From: Mucilaginibacter aquaedulcis
GTDB lineage: Bacteria; Bacteroidota; Bacteroidia; Sphingobacteriales; Sphingobacteriaceae
Direction: 5' to 3'
NCBI RefSeq assembly: GCF_030409325.1
Contig: NZ_JAUFPR010000002.1
Span: 2,108,001 to 2,172,000 of the forward strand
DNA length: 64,000 nucleotides
Under the pieces are notes generated by a model that worked only from the letters and a program-made list of their open reading frames with translations, was not told the origin of the DNA and did not search any database. The translations under genes and the position numbers were made by a program. Numbering within the stretch: the stretch's first letter is position 1; every line of letters begins with the position of its first letter. This document shows, piece after piece, positions 54,358 through 62,703 of the stretch.

Positions 54358-54906
54358 ATGCAAAATCTAACACTGCTCGACGGACAGAAATTTCAGATCA
54401 CCATACAACGTTTATGCCGCCAGTTGATCGAAAACCATAATGATTTTTCCGATTCGGTATTAATTGGTATACAGCCACGTGGCATTTACCTGGCAAGGCG
54501 CGTTGCCGAAGAGTTAAGGAAAATATTGCCCGGCAAAACCATTATGCAAGGCGACTTGGATATTACCTTTTATCGCGACGATTTCCGAAGGCGCGAGTCG
54601 CAGCTGGTGCCAAATCAAACTAAAATTGATTTTATTATTGAAGGCAAAAAAGTGATCATGATGGATGATGTGCTTTGGACAGGCCGTACCATCCGCGCTG
54701 CTATGGATGCCATGCAGGCCTTCGGTCGCCCGGAAAAAGTAGAATTGCTTGCTTTGGTTGATCGTCGCTATTCGCGTCACATTCCGGTATCTGCCGATTA
54801 TGTTGGTATCGAGGTAGATTCCATTGCATCGCAAAAAGTAGTAGTAAGCTGGAAAGATACCGATGGCGAAGACAAAATAGTGCTGGTATCAGAAGTAGCA
54901 GAATAA
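54358..54906 (+). CDS. pyrR: PyrR-like uracil phosphoribosyltransferase/pyrimidine regulator
   Basis: 182 residues from the ATG at 54358; a frame from 54337 would start inside the promoter. Type I PRTase fold: the PRPP loop VIMMDDVLWTGRTIRA, and DLVLIGIQPRGIYLARRVAE-like text (here DSVLIGIQPRGIYLARRVAE), PLGTLDITFYRDD-type hood (QGDLDITFYRDDFRRRE), VELLALVDRRYSRHIPVSADYVG. In Firmicutes PyrR is also an mRNA attenuator; no attenuator-like leader is seen here, so only the enzymatic role is safe. pyrB follows after the inserted cassette. Confidence 0.93.
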   Translation: MQNLTLLDGQKFQITIQRLCRQLIENHNDFSDSVLIGIQPRGIYLARRVAEELRKILPGKTIMQGDLDITFYRDDFRRRESQLVPNQTKIDFIIEGKKVIMMDDVLWTGRTIRAAMDAMQAFGRPEKVELLALVDRRYSRHIPVSADYVGIEVDSIASQKVVVSWKDTDGEDKIVLVSEVAE

Positions 54907-54911
54907 TGATG

Positions 54912-55408
54912 ATTTCGGAATTCGGATTTTCGATTTCGGATTTATTTAAACGATAGTGATTTAAATTTGGATAAGACGGAACTCAAACGACGAACTCAAA
55001 AATTTTCTATAGATGTAATAAAGTTTATAGAAAATCTTCCGCGTAAACGTTCACTTGATGTTTTATCAAATCAATTGATCAGATGCGCAACATCAATAGG
55101 CGCTAATTACAGATCAGCGTGCAGAGGTAAATCCACTGCCGATTTTATAAATAAAATAATAATCGTTGAAGAAGAAGCCGACGAGTCTATTTACTGGTTA
55201 GAGTTAATGGAAGAATCGGGACTTATAGATTCAACCAGTATATCAACATTAAAAAAAGAAGCCAACGAACTCACCGCAATATTTACTGCAATAGGTAAAA
55301 CGGCAAAGGAGAAGCAAAGGCTTAATAAATTAGAAATCAAAAAATAAATTTCAGAATCGAAATTAAGTAAATAAAAAAATCCGAAATCGAACATCCGAAA
55401 TCCGAAAT
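54912..55408 (+). mobile_element. Inverted-repeat cassette carrying a four-helix-bundle gene
   Basis: 54912-54943 and 55377-55408 are inverted copies with 30 of 32 bases matching. Each arm is built from the word TTTCGGA repeated (ATTTCGG..TTCGGAT..TCGATTTCGG). They enclose exactly one gene (54967-55347). The left arm begins 5 bases after the pyrR stop and the right arm ends 9 bases before the pyrB start, so the cassette sits neatly between the two genes of what is normally one operon. No transposase is in it. Target-site duplication cannot be defined safely. Confidence 0.7.
54967..55347 (+). CDS. Four-helix-bundle protein, S23/IVP type (23S rRNA intervening-sequence protein)
   Basis: 126 residues starting at TTG (54967); no ATG is available near the front. 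All-helical: IDVIKFIENLPRKRSLDVLSNQLIRCATSIGANYRSACRGKSTADFINKIIIVEEEADESIYWLELM. The pattern (LxxQLxRSxxSIxANxxEA..., then ELxxWLxL) is that of proteins encoded in intervening sequences of bacterial 23S rRNA genes. Their function is unknown; the family also occurs free in Bacteroidota genomes and is related in fold to the Avd accessory protein of diversity-generating retroelements. Here it is inside the inverted-repeat cassette. Confidence 0.85.
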   Translation: MDKTELKRRTQKFSIDVIKFIENLPRKRSLDVLSNQLIRCATSIGANYRSACRGKSTADFINKIIIVEEEADESIYWLELMEESGLIDSTSISTLKKEANELTAIFTAIGKTAKEKQRLNKLEIKK

Positions 55409-55417
55409 AAAAAAGAT

Positions 55418-56344
55418 ATGGCAGGACTAAGCACAAGGCACTTATTAGGTATAAAAGATTTAAACCGGGCAGATATTGAACTTATATTTGAAACTGCCGA
55501 TACTTTTAAATCTGTTTTAAACCGCCCCATAAAAAAGGTGCCCTCCCTGCGCGATGTAACCATTGCCAATATATTTTTCGAGAACTCAACTCGTACCCGC
55601 CTGTCTTTTGAGCTGGCCGAAAAGCGCCTGTCGGCTGATGTGGTGAACTTCGCGGCGTCATCATCATCAGTAAGCAAGGGCGAAACCCTGATCGATACGG
55701 TAAACAATATCCTGGCTATGAAGGTAGATATGGTTGTAATGCGCCACCCTTATGCCGGTGCAGGTATATTTCTGTCGAAACATGTAAAGGCTCAGATTGT
55801 AAATGCCGGCGACGGTGCTCATGAACACCCTACCCAGGCCCTGCTCGATGCCTTTTCCATTCGCGAAAAATATGGCGATGTAGCCGGTAAAAAAGTGGTG
55901 ATCGTAGGCGACATCCTGCACTCACGTGTGGCCCTTTCCAATATACTTTGCTTAAAACAATTAGGCGCCGAGGTTATGGTTTGCGGCCCAACCACACTGA
56001 TCCCTAAGTATATTGGTTCATTAGGCGTAAAGGTTGAGCATAACCTGATCAAAGCCCTTAATTGGTGCGATGTAGCTAACATGCTGCGTATACAGCTGGA
56101 GCGTCAGGACATAAAATATTTTCCAACGCTGCGTGAGTATACCATGCTTTTTGGCCTTAACAAAACCATTTTAGATTCACTGGATAAAGAAATCACCGTT
56201 ATGCACCCCGGCCCTATTAACCGTGGCGTGGAGATTACCAGCGATGTGGCCGATAGCAAGCAATCCATCATACTTGACCAGGTAGAGAATGGAGTGGCGG
56301 TCAGGATGGCGGTGCTGTATCTGCTGGCCGGACAAACCCCATAA
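55418..56344 (+). CDS. pyrB: Aspartate carbamoyltransferase catalytic subunit
   Basis: 308 residues. It forms carbamoyl-aspartate in pyrimidine synthesis. The carbamoyl-phosphate loop STRTR is at 57-61, followed by SSSSVSKGETLIDT, MRHPYAGA, HEHPTQALLDAF, and MHPGPINRGVEI. All key residues present. The start lies 10 bases after the right arm of the inverted-repeat cassette. No regulatory pyrI gene is visible next to it. Confidence 0.96.
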   Translation: MAGLSTRHLLGIKDLNRADIELIFETADTFKSVLNRPIKKVPSLRDVTIANIFFENSTRTRLSFELAEKRLSADVVNFAASSSSVSKGETLIDTVNNILAMKVDMVVMRHPYAGAGIFLSKHVKAQIVNAGDGAHEHPTQALLDAFSIREKYGDVAGKKVVIVGDILHSRVALSNILCLKQLGAEVMVCGPTTLIPKYIGSLGVKVEHNLIKALNWCDVANMLRIQLERQDIKYFPTLREYTMLFGLNKTILDSLDKEITVMHPGPINRGVEITSDVADSKQSIILDQVENGVAVRMAVLYLLAGQTP

Positions 56345-56434
56345 ATTATTATTGGCACTTTTAAAGTGCCATTTTTGTTAGCAGTGTTTATATAGCAGGC
56401 ACAATTACTTACGTTGTTAATTAAAGTAGCCTTA

Positions 56435-57871
56435 ATGAAATTAATCCGTTTTAGTTATTTATACCTCTTTATAGCCCTCGTATTCTGCTCGTCTGCAGTA
56501 TTTGCACAAAGCCGCCAGCAAGTAAAAACAGACTCCGTATTTGCCCTGGTTCAAAAATTCTTCAACGCCAAGCAGGCCGATTCCATTTATGCGCTGGGAG
56601 GCGAACGTTTCAAAAAGGCGCTCACCCGCGAAGGTTTCCGCTCCATTGCCGATCAGCAGCTTTTTCCGATGAACGGCATTAAGGGATCATCGCTAATCAA
56701 CTTCGTAAACAATAATGTGGCTACCTATAAACTCATCTTTGAGGCGGTAACCTTGCAGCTACAGATGGGGCTGGATCAGCACAACAAGCTCGACCTGTTC
56801 CTTTTTCAACCATTTACCCAGGTAACCGACGATAAACTTACCCAGGTTGCTACAACAAATAAAACAACATCGGCCATGGATAAAGGTGTAGAAGCGGTAG
56901 TACGCCCATTCATTCAAAAATCAAATACCGTTGGTTTAAGCATTGGTATTTTAAAAGACGGCCAGATAACTACTTATAATTATGGCGAAACCATTCGCGG
57001 AAACAATCAACTACCTACACCGAACACTATATTTGAAATAGGATCAATCACCAAAACGTTTACCTCGGTGTTGCTGGCCTATTATGTAAACGAAGGCAAA
57101 GTAAAACTTACCGACCCCATAACTAAATATCTGCCCGACTCCGTGGCTAAAAACCCAGCTTTAAAGCAGGTAACCCTTCAATCATTAAGCAATCATACAT
57201 CTGGCCTGGCCCAGGTGCCCGATAATCTAAATTTTAACGCTACCGACGAGCTAAACCCTTACAAAAATTATAATAAGCAATTGCTTTTCTCCTATCTTAA
57301 AACCTGTAAGCTTAACAGTCAACCGGGCGAAAGGTATGATTATTCCAATTTAGGTGTAGGCTTGCTGGGGACTATCCTATCGCAAATAAGCGGCAAAACA
57401 TTTGAGCAAATGGTAACCGAACTTATATGCAAGCCGCTGAACATGCAAAGCACAGTTCAGCATATCCCTTCTGCAAAGCAAACAAACGTGGCAAGCGTAT
57501 ATAATGCCACAGGCAACGTAACACCAGCCTGGGATTTTGACGTATTAGCCCCTTGCGGAGCCCTGCGTTCAACTGTAAATGATTTAATGATATACGTTAA
57601 GGCCAATTTAACGCCCACATCTGACAGGCTGGGAAAAGCCATGGAGCTTACTCATCACATCACTTTTAGCAAAGATGCCAAAATGGGCCTGGCCTGGCAC
57701 ATCATCCTTGTTGATGGGGTTGAATATTATTTCCACAATGGCGGCACTTATGGCAGCAGCAGCTTTTTAGCCTTTAACAGCGAAAAAAATCTGGCTATTG
57801 TTATCCTATCCAACGCTGCCGAAAGTACTGATGTAATTGGTACAGAGCTGTTGAAGAAATTGCAATTGTAA
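56435..57871 (+). CDS. Exported serine hydrolase, beta-lactamase/class C-like (penicillin-binding) family
   Basis: 478 residues from the ATG at 56435. Signal peptide about 1-24 ending VFAQS. Residues 28-130 form a DUF3887-like domain (LVQKFFNAKQADSIYALGGERFKKALT), then the beta-lactamase fold: S204xxK207 in GSITKTF, YSNLG (YxN equivalent) and HNGGTYG near the C-terminus (HxG). Periplasmic. The substrate may be peptidoglycan peptides, esters or D-amino-acid peptides; resistance function is not implied. A repeat-rich gap follows. Confidence 0.9.
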   Translation: MKLIRFSYLYLFIALVFCSSAVFAQSRQQVKTDSVFALVQKFFNAKQADSIYALGGERFKKALTREGFRSIADQQLFPMNGIKGSSLINFVNNNVATYKLIFEAVTLQLQMGLDQHNKLDLFLFQPFTQVTDDKLTQVATTNKTTSAMDKGVEAVVRPFIQKSNTVGLSIGILKDGQITTYNYGETIRGNNQLPTPNTIFEIGSITKTFTSVLLAYYVNEGKVKLTDPITKYLPDSVAKNPALKQVTLQSLSNHTSGLAQVPDNLNFNATDELNPYKNYNKQLLFSYLKTCKLNSQPGERYDYSNLGVGLLGTILSQISGKTFEQMVTELICKPLNMQSTVQHIPSAKQTNVASVYNATGNVTPAWDFDVLAPCGALRSTVNDLMIYVKANLTPTSDRLGKAMELTHHITFSKDAKMGLAWHIILVDGVEYYFHNGGTYGSSSFLAFNSEKNLAIVILSNAAESTDVIGTELLKKLQL

Positions 57872-58310
57872 TATTAGAAGTTGTCTGAACCACGATTAAG
57901 CAGATTTGGGGATTGGAGTATCTTTTAAATCGCGATAATCTAAGCCCCTATTGGCGTTGTCACCAACAACTACACCCTAAGCGAGGATTGTGCGATTCCC
58001 TCCCCTGGGAGGGTGTAGGGAGGGGTTTCAGAGTCAGACTTATTCGTTTGAAATGGCGTATAAACCCCTCCCTGCCATTACACAAATCCACCACACCCCT
58101 CCCCAAGGAGGGAATTGAAAATCTTCCGAAAACCTATGGTATTGTTACCAACAACCATTTCAAAAGCTTTTTGAAGTCTCCCCTTTAGGGGAGATTTAGA
58201 GGGGCTTCTCCTCCTCCCCAAAACATTACATCCCGCCCTGCCGAAGCAAAGCGGGATGTAAACGTAAGCAATCAGTCAACGAATTAACTCAATCTAACCC
58301 TATCAACTAA
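57872..58310. repeat. Repeat-rich gap with MITE-like element, copy 2
   Basis: 57882-57950 looks like a partial unit of the family at 38203-38508. 57995-58115 (121 bp) is the second copy of the MITE-like element at 26861-26982, with the same terminal inverted repeats and the same orientation. A short hairpin TCCCCTTTAGGGGA lies at about 58176. No gene. Confidence 0.8.
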
Positions 58311-59441
58311 TTATTTATCTTTCACGGTAGATCCGTCCCTGATCTCATCGCTGGCTGCTTTTACAAGCTGGTCATCCGCTTTCAGATCACCAAAAACCTC
58401 GATCATATCGCCCGCCGAAAAACCTTTTTTAGCGTCAACCCATTGTGCTTTGTGGTTTACAACCCTTATCACAAATACTTTTTCGGTTGAAGTAACTACA
58501 GCTGTTTTAGGTACCACAAAGGTGCTGTCGCCACCCGGCAGTGGTACGTTAACCTCTGCAAACATGTGTGGTAACAGTTTTTTATCTTTATTGTAAACGT
58601 CCATCTCCAAACGTTCCGATCTTAACTTTTCGTCAAGCGCTCCGGCCATACGTTTTACCTGAGCGGTAAACTTTTGGTTTGGCAAAGCTTTTACAGTAAA
58701 GTTAACCTCGCTTTTATTGCTCAAAGAACCGGTAGACACCTCTGGTATAGATACTACCAAACGCAATCTTTTTTGATCCTGAAGGGTAAACAACGGATCG
58801 GCATTTTTGCCGCCCGGACCTACGTAGGCACCTAAGTTTACATTACGGCTGGTGATCACCCCATCAAACGGAGCCCTGATCTCCAGATAAGCCAGGTTAG
58901 CCGAAACTTCCCTATAGGCAGATTTAGCAGCTTCTACGTTGGCAAGGTCTGAGTTTTTCTTAGCCTCTGCCTGCTCCAGATCATTCAGTGATACGGTACC
59001 CGGTGTTTTGCTGGTACTTACCAAACGATCATAAGTAGCTTTACTGGCAAAGTATATGGCCTCTTGTTGTTTTATTCTTGATTGTGCCCCTGCCAGTTGC
59101 GAGTTGATCTCCGGTGCTTCTAAAACCACCAGCAGTTGCCCCTGATGTACTTCAGAACCGATATCAACTAATAGTTTTTTCACATAGCTGTTAACCTTGG
59201 CATACAGGTCAACCTGCTGGTAAGGGATCAGCTCGCCCGGGATGGTAACTGCGGTGCTTAACTTTCCTTTTTTTACCGGAACCAGTTGCACCGAAGGTGT
59301 TTCAACAGCTTCCTGCTGCTGCTCTTCCTGGCTTTTTTCTTGTTTCTCTTTTTCTTCTGAGTGACAGGCGCTCAGTAAACTGCTGATGGCTACCGCCAAA
59401 ACAGCAAGCATGAGGGTTGATTTATTTTTAAGATTATTCAT
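58311..59441 (-). CDS. RND efflux periplasmic adaptor subunit (membrane fusion protein), lipoprotein
   Basis: 376 residues from the ATG at 59441. A lipobox LLSAC with Cys26 anchors it to the inner membrane. Then biotinyl-lipoyl halves (VDLYAKVNSYVKKLLVDIGSEVHQGQLLVVLEAPE and YLEIRAPFDGVITSRNVNLGAYV), a coiled-coil hairpin (SRIKQQEAIYFASKATYDRL .. LEQAEAKKNSDLANVEAAKSAYREV), and beta-barrel and membrane-proximal domains. It links the RND pump to TolC. The start overlaps the end of the RND gene by 8 bases. Confidence 0.93.
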   Translation of the reverse strand: MNNLKNKSTLMLAVLAVAISSLLSACHSEEKEKQEKSQEEQQQEAVETPSVQLVPVKKGKLSTAVTIPGELIPYQQVDLYAKVNSYVKKLLVDIGSEVHQGQLLVVLEAPEINSQLAGAQSRIKQQEAIYFASKATYDRLVSTSKTPGTVSLNDLEQAEAKKNSDLANVEAAKSAYREVSANLAYLEIRAPFDGVITSRNVNLGAYVGPGGKNADPLFTLQDQKRLRLVVSIPEVSTGSLSNKSEVNFTVKALPNQKFTAQVKRMAGALDEKLRSERLEMDVYNKDKKLLPHMFAEVNVPLPGGDSTFVVPKTAVVTSTEKVFVIRVVNHKAQWVDAKKGFSAGDMIEVFGDLKADDQLVKAASDEIRDGSTVKDK

Positions 59442-62400
59442 GATGATGCAAAGGGACATAAAATTTACTTTCTTTATCTTCAGGGTCTAATGAAACAGAT
59501 TGTGTGGTGGCATTACCTTGTACCCAGGCAAAAACCAAAGGTAGTATTAATAACGCTGCAAAGGTTGATGCTACAAGCCCGCCGATAACCGCGCGGCCAA
59601 GCGGTGAGGTTTGATCACCACCCTCGCCCAGGCCCGATGCCATAGGGATCATACCTACGATCATGGCCAAACTTGTCATTAATATCGGGCGCAAACGCAA
59701 TGCAACCGCCTCACGGGCTGATTTTAGCGCATCGCCATTGTGCCTCCGCAACTCTTCGGCGTTTGTGATTAATAATACCGCGTTTGATATAGATACACCT
59801 ACAGACATGATCATACCCATGTATGATTGAAGGTTTAGCGTAGCCCCGGTTATCTTAACCAGCAGCAACGAACCAAACAATACCGCAGGTACTGTTGAAA
59901 GTACCACTAACGACATTTTGAACGATTGGAAGTTGGCCGCAAGCATCAGGAATATCACCAGGATGGCTACCAACAGGCCCGATTGCAAACTATCAAGTGT
60001 TGCCGTTAATGTTTGGCTCAAACCGTGAAGCTCAATAGTTAAACCACGTGGTAATTTACCCAATGAATTAATTGCCTTTTGCACATCATCAGTTGCGGTA
60101 CCCAAATCCTTGTTATTTAAGTTGGCTGTAACCGATAATGTTGGTATTGCACCTACGTTATCATTTTCGCCATTGGTTACACCTGTTTTAACATCGGCAA
60201 CATCACTCAAAACCGGTCTTGACTGGTTGCTCAGTACCGGGATTTCCTTAACATCATTTAAGCTGGCCATCTGGTATTCTGGTATCTGAACCTGTACCTG
60301 GTAGCTTAAGCCTACTTTTTCATCCAGCCACACATTTTTTTCAGTGTACCTTGATGATGAGGTAGAGGCGATGAGTGAGCGGGAAATGTCATTTAAACCT
60401 ACACCCAATTGCGCTGCCCTTTGCCTGTCTATATTGATATCGATAGATGGGTAATTAAACGACTGGCCAATTTGCACGTCGCGTAAATAATCTATACTTT
60501 TCAATTTATCCATCACTTTATAGGCATACTCCTGGTTCAGCTTTTTATTTTTTCCGGTTAAGGCAATTTCAATTGGAGTTGGTGAACCCTGACTTAAAAT
60601 TTTATCCGTTAACTCAATCGGCTCAAAAGAAAGATTGATACCCGGGATCTGTTTATGGATGGCATTCCTGAAACGCTCTTTCAGGTCATCCAGGTTTTTC
60701 ACCTTATAATCCTCCGTTAAACTGATCTGCATAACAGCCTCCTGCGGGCCCGCCATGAATAAATAGATCGGGTTGGTGGAGAATGATGAAGGGTGCGAAC
60801 CAACCATAGTTGAAGTGATGGCAATATGTTCTTTACCTACCAGATCGCCCAGGATATGCTGCGCTTTAACAGCTATAGCTTCTGTACGCTCTAAACGTGT
60901 ACCATCAGGTGCACGTAAACGAACCTGGAATGTACCTGAGTTTACCTTTGGCAATACATCGCGCCCTATAATGTTGAACAGTAAAAAGGCTAATCCAAAC
61001 GCACCTATTACATAAACGGTAACCAGGATTTTCCGGTTAGGCAGCATACGGTCCATTAAGCGCATAAAGCTATCCCTGAACTTATCAAAACGGGTTACTT
61101 TACCCTCATGATGTTCAAGCGCCTTTTTCATCGCTTTTTCTTTTTGCTCCCATGGCTCACCTTCATCCTCCAGGGCAAAACCATCTTTGTGGCTGTGGTC
61201 TTCATGTTTGTTAACCATTAGCCAGTTGGCCATGATAGGCACAAAGGTTTGAGCCAGGAAGTATGATATGATCATGGAGAAACCAATAGCCAAAGCCAAT
61301 GGCAGGAATAATGCGCCCGGTATGCCGGTCATGGTAAATGCCGGAGCAAACACCGCCAGGATACAGAACAGGATCAGCAATTTAGGGAAAGCTATTTCCT
61401 TACAGGCATCCCATATAGCCAAAGCCTTAGGTTTGCCCATATCAAAATGCTGGTGAATATTCTCGATAGTTACCGTTGATTCATCTACCAGGATACCGAT
61501 CGCCAGCGAAAGCCCGCTCAGCGTCATTATATTGATGGTTTGATGAAAAAGGGCAAGGAAGAATACCGCTGATATGATACAGGTAGGTATAGTTAATATT
61601 ACAATTAACGCGCCGCGCCTGTCGCCCAGGAACAGTAGTACCATGAGGCCTGTGAGTACGGCACCAATGGCACCCTCTTCGGCCAAACTCTTAACCGCGT
61701 TAATTACATATACCGATTGGTCAAACACGAACGACAACTTCACATCATCAGGTAACAAAGCCTGGAAACGTGGTAAAGCTTTTTTCAGGTTTTGAACCAC
61801 TTCCCATGTTGAGGCGGTGGCTGATTTAGTGATAGGCAGATAAACCGAACGTTTACCGTTGATAAGGGCGTAACCCTGTGTAATATCGGCGCCATCTTCC
61901 ACAGTGGCCACATCATGCAAAAACACGGTTTGGATACCGTTTTTATATAAAGGTATATCCCCGAAATCTGATATTTTTTTAATGGTTGTGTTTGTTGGCG
62001 ACAGGTAGTTGTAATCGCCAATACGCACGTTACCAGCAGGGGTATTCTGGTTATTTTCGCGCAGGGCGGCAACTATCTGATCGGGGGTTAAGTTGTGCGA
62101 ACGCAGCAATCCCGGATCAACCTTGATAACTACGGTACGCTGGTTACCACCAAAAGGTGCCGGTGCAACCAAACCTGGTATTGATGTAAATGACGAGCGC
62201 ACATAAACCAGCGCAAAGTCTAATAATTCGTTATTTGAACGTGTTGGGCTGCTTAATACCAACTGACCTACAGGTAGTGTTGAAGCATCAAAACGTAAAA
62301 TGAACGGAGGCTGCGACCCCGGCGGGAAGGCCGCCTGGGCACGGTTGGTATAGGCCGTGACCTCCGCCGCGGCCTGTGCCATATTTGTACCTTCGTAAAA

Positions 62401-62682
62401 TGTAACTTTAATAAGTGTTAAGCCTTGTATATTTTTGGTTTCGATGCTTTTTACACCCGAAACAAACAGCAGCAAGTTCACATACTGTTTACCAAAATAA
62501 GCTTCCATCTGGTTTGGGGTAAAACCGCCGTATGGATGGGATACATAGATAACCGGCAAATTCAGATCAGGAAAGATATCTATCTTGATAGTACGTACCG
62601 CATTGATCCCGAAAAAAAATAGTCCGGCTACTATAACCAATATGGTAATTGGTTTCTGGAGCGCCCCTTTTATCATTCCCAT
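59434..62682 (-). CDS. RND efflux permease (HAE1/CusA-like)
   Basis: 1082 residues with the RND plan: TM1 near the start (ITILVIVAGLFFFGI), a large periplasmic loop, TM2-6 from about 335-480, a second periplasmic loop, TM7-12 at the end. The proton-relay Asp lies in GLSLAIGILVDESTVTIENI. The periplasmic porter words FDQSVYV and PNRKILVTVYVIGAF are present. The cytosolic loop after TM6 is His-rich (KHEDHSHKDGF .. ALEHHEGK) and the C-terminus is VPLHHHE, which could bind metal ions. Drug versus metal export is not decided by sequence. Translationally coupled to the adaptor gene. Confidence 0.94.
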   Translation of the reverse strand: MGMIKGALQKPITILVIVAGLFFFGINAVRTIKIDIFPDLNLPVIYVSHPYGGFTPNQMEAYFGKQYVNLLLFVSGVKSIETKNIQGLTLIKVTFYEGTNMAQAAAEVTAYTNRAQAAFPPGSQPPFILRFDASTLPVGQLVLSSPTRSNNELLDFALVYVRSSFTSIPGLVAPAPFGGNQRTVVIKVDPGLLRSHNLTPDQIVAALRENNQNTPAGNVRIGDYNYLSPTNTTIKKISDFGDIPLYKNGIQTVFLHDVATVEDGADITQGYALINGKRSVYLPITKSATASTWEVVQNLKKALPRFQALLPDDVKLSFVFDQSVYVINAVKSLAEEGAIGAVLTGLMVLLFLGDRRGALIVILTIPTCIISAVFFLALFHQTINIMTLSGLSLAIGILVDESTVTIENIHQHFDMGKPKALAIWDACKEIAFPKLLILFCILAVFAPAFTMTGIPGALFLPLALAIGFSMIISYFLAQTFVPIMANWLMVNKHEDHSHKDGFALEDEGEPWEQKEKAMKKALEHHEGKVTRFDKFRDSFMRLMDRMLPNRKILVTVYVIGAFGLAFLLFNIIGRDVLPKVNSGTFQVRLRAPDGTRLERTEAIAVKAQHILGDLVGKEHIAITSTMVGSHPSSFSTNPIYLFMAGPQEAVMQISLTEDYKVKNLDDLKERFRNAIHKQIPGINLSFEPIELTDKILSQGSPTPIEIALTGKNKKLNQEYAYKVMDKLKSIDYLRDVQIGQSFNYPSIDINIDRQRAAQLGVGLNDISRSLIASTSSSRYTEKNVWLDEKVGLSYQVQVQIPEYQMASLNDVKEIPVLSNQSRPVLSDVADVKTGVTNGENDNVGAIPTLSVTANLNNKDLGTATDDVQKAINSLGKLPRGLTIELHGLSQTLTATLDSLQSGLLVAILVIFLMLAANFQSFKMSLVVLSTVPAVLFGSLLLVKITGATLNLQSYMGMIMSVGVSISNAVLLITNAEELRRHNGDALKSAREAVALRLRPILMTSLAMIVGMIPMASGLGEGGDQTSPLGRAVIGGLVASTFAALLILPLVFAWVQGNATTQSVSLDPEDKESKFYVPLHHHE

Positions 62683-62703
62683 TATAAATGTGTATAGCTA
62701 TTG

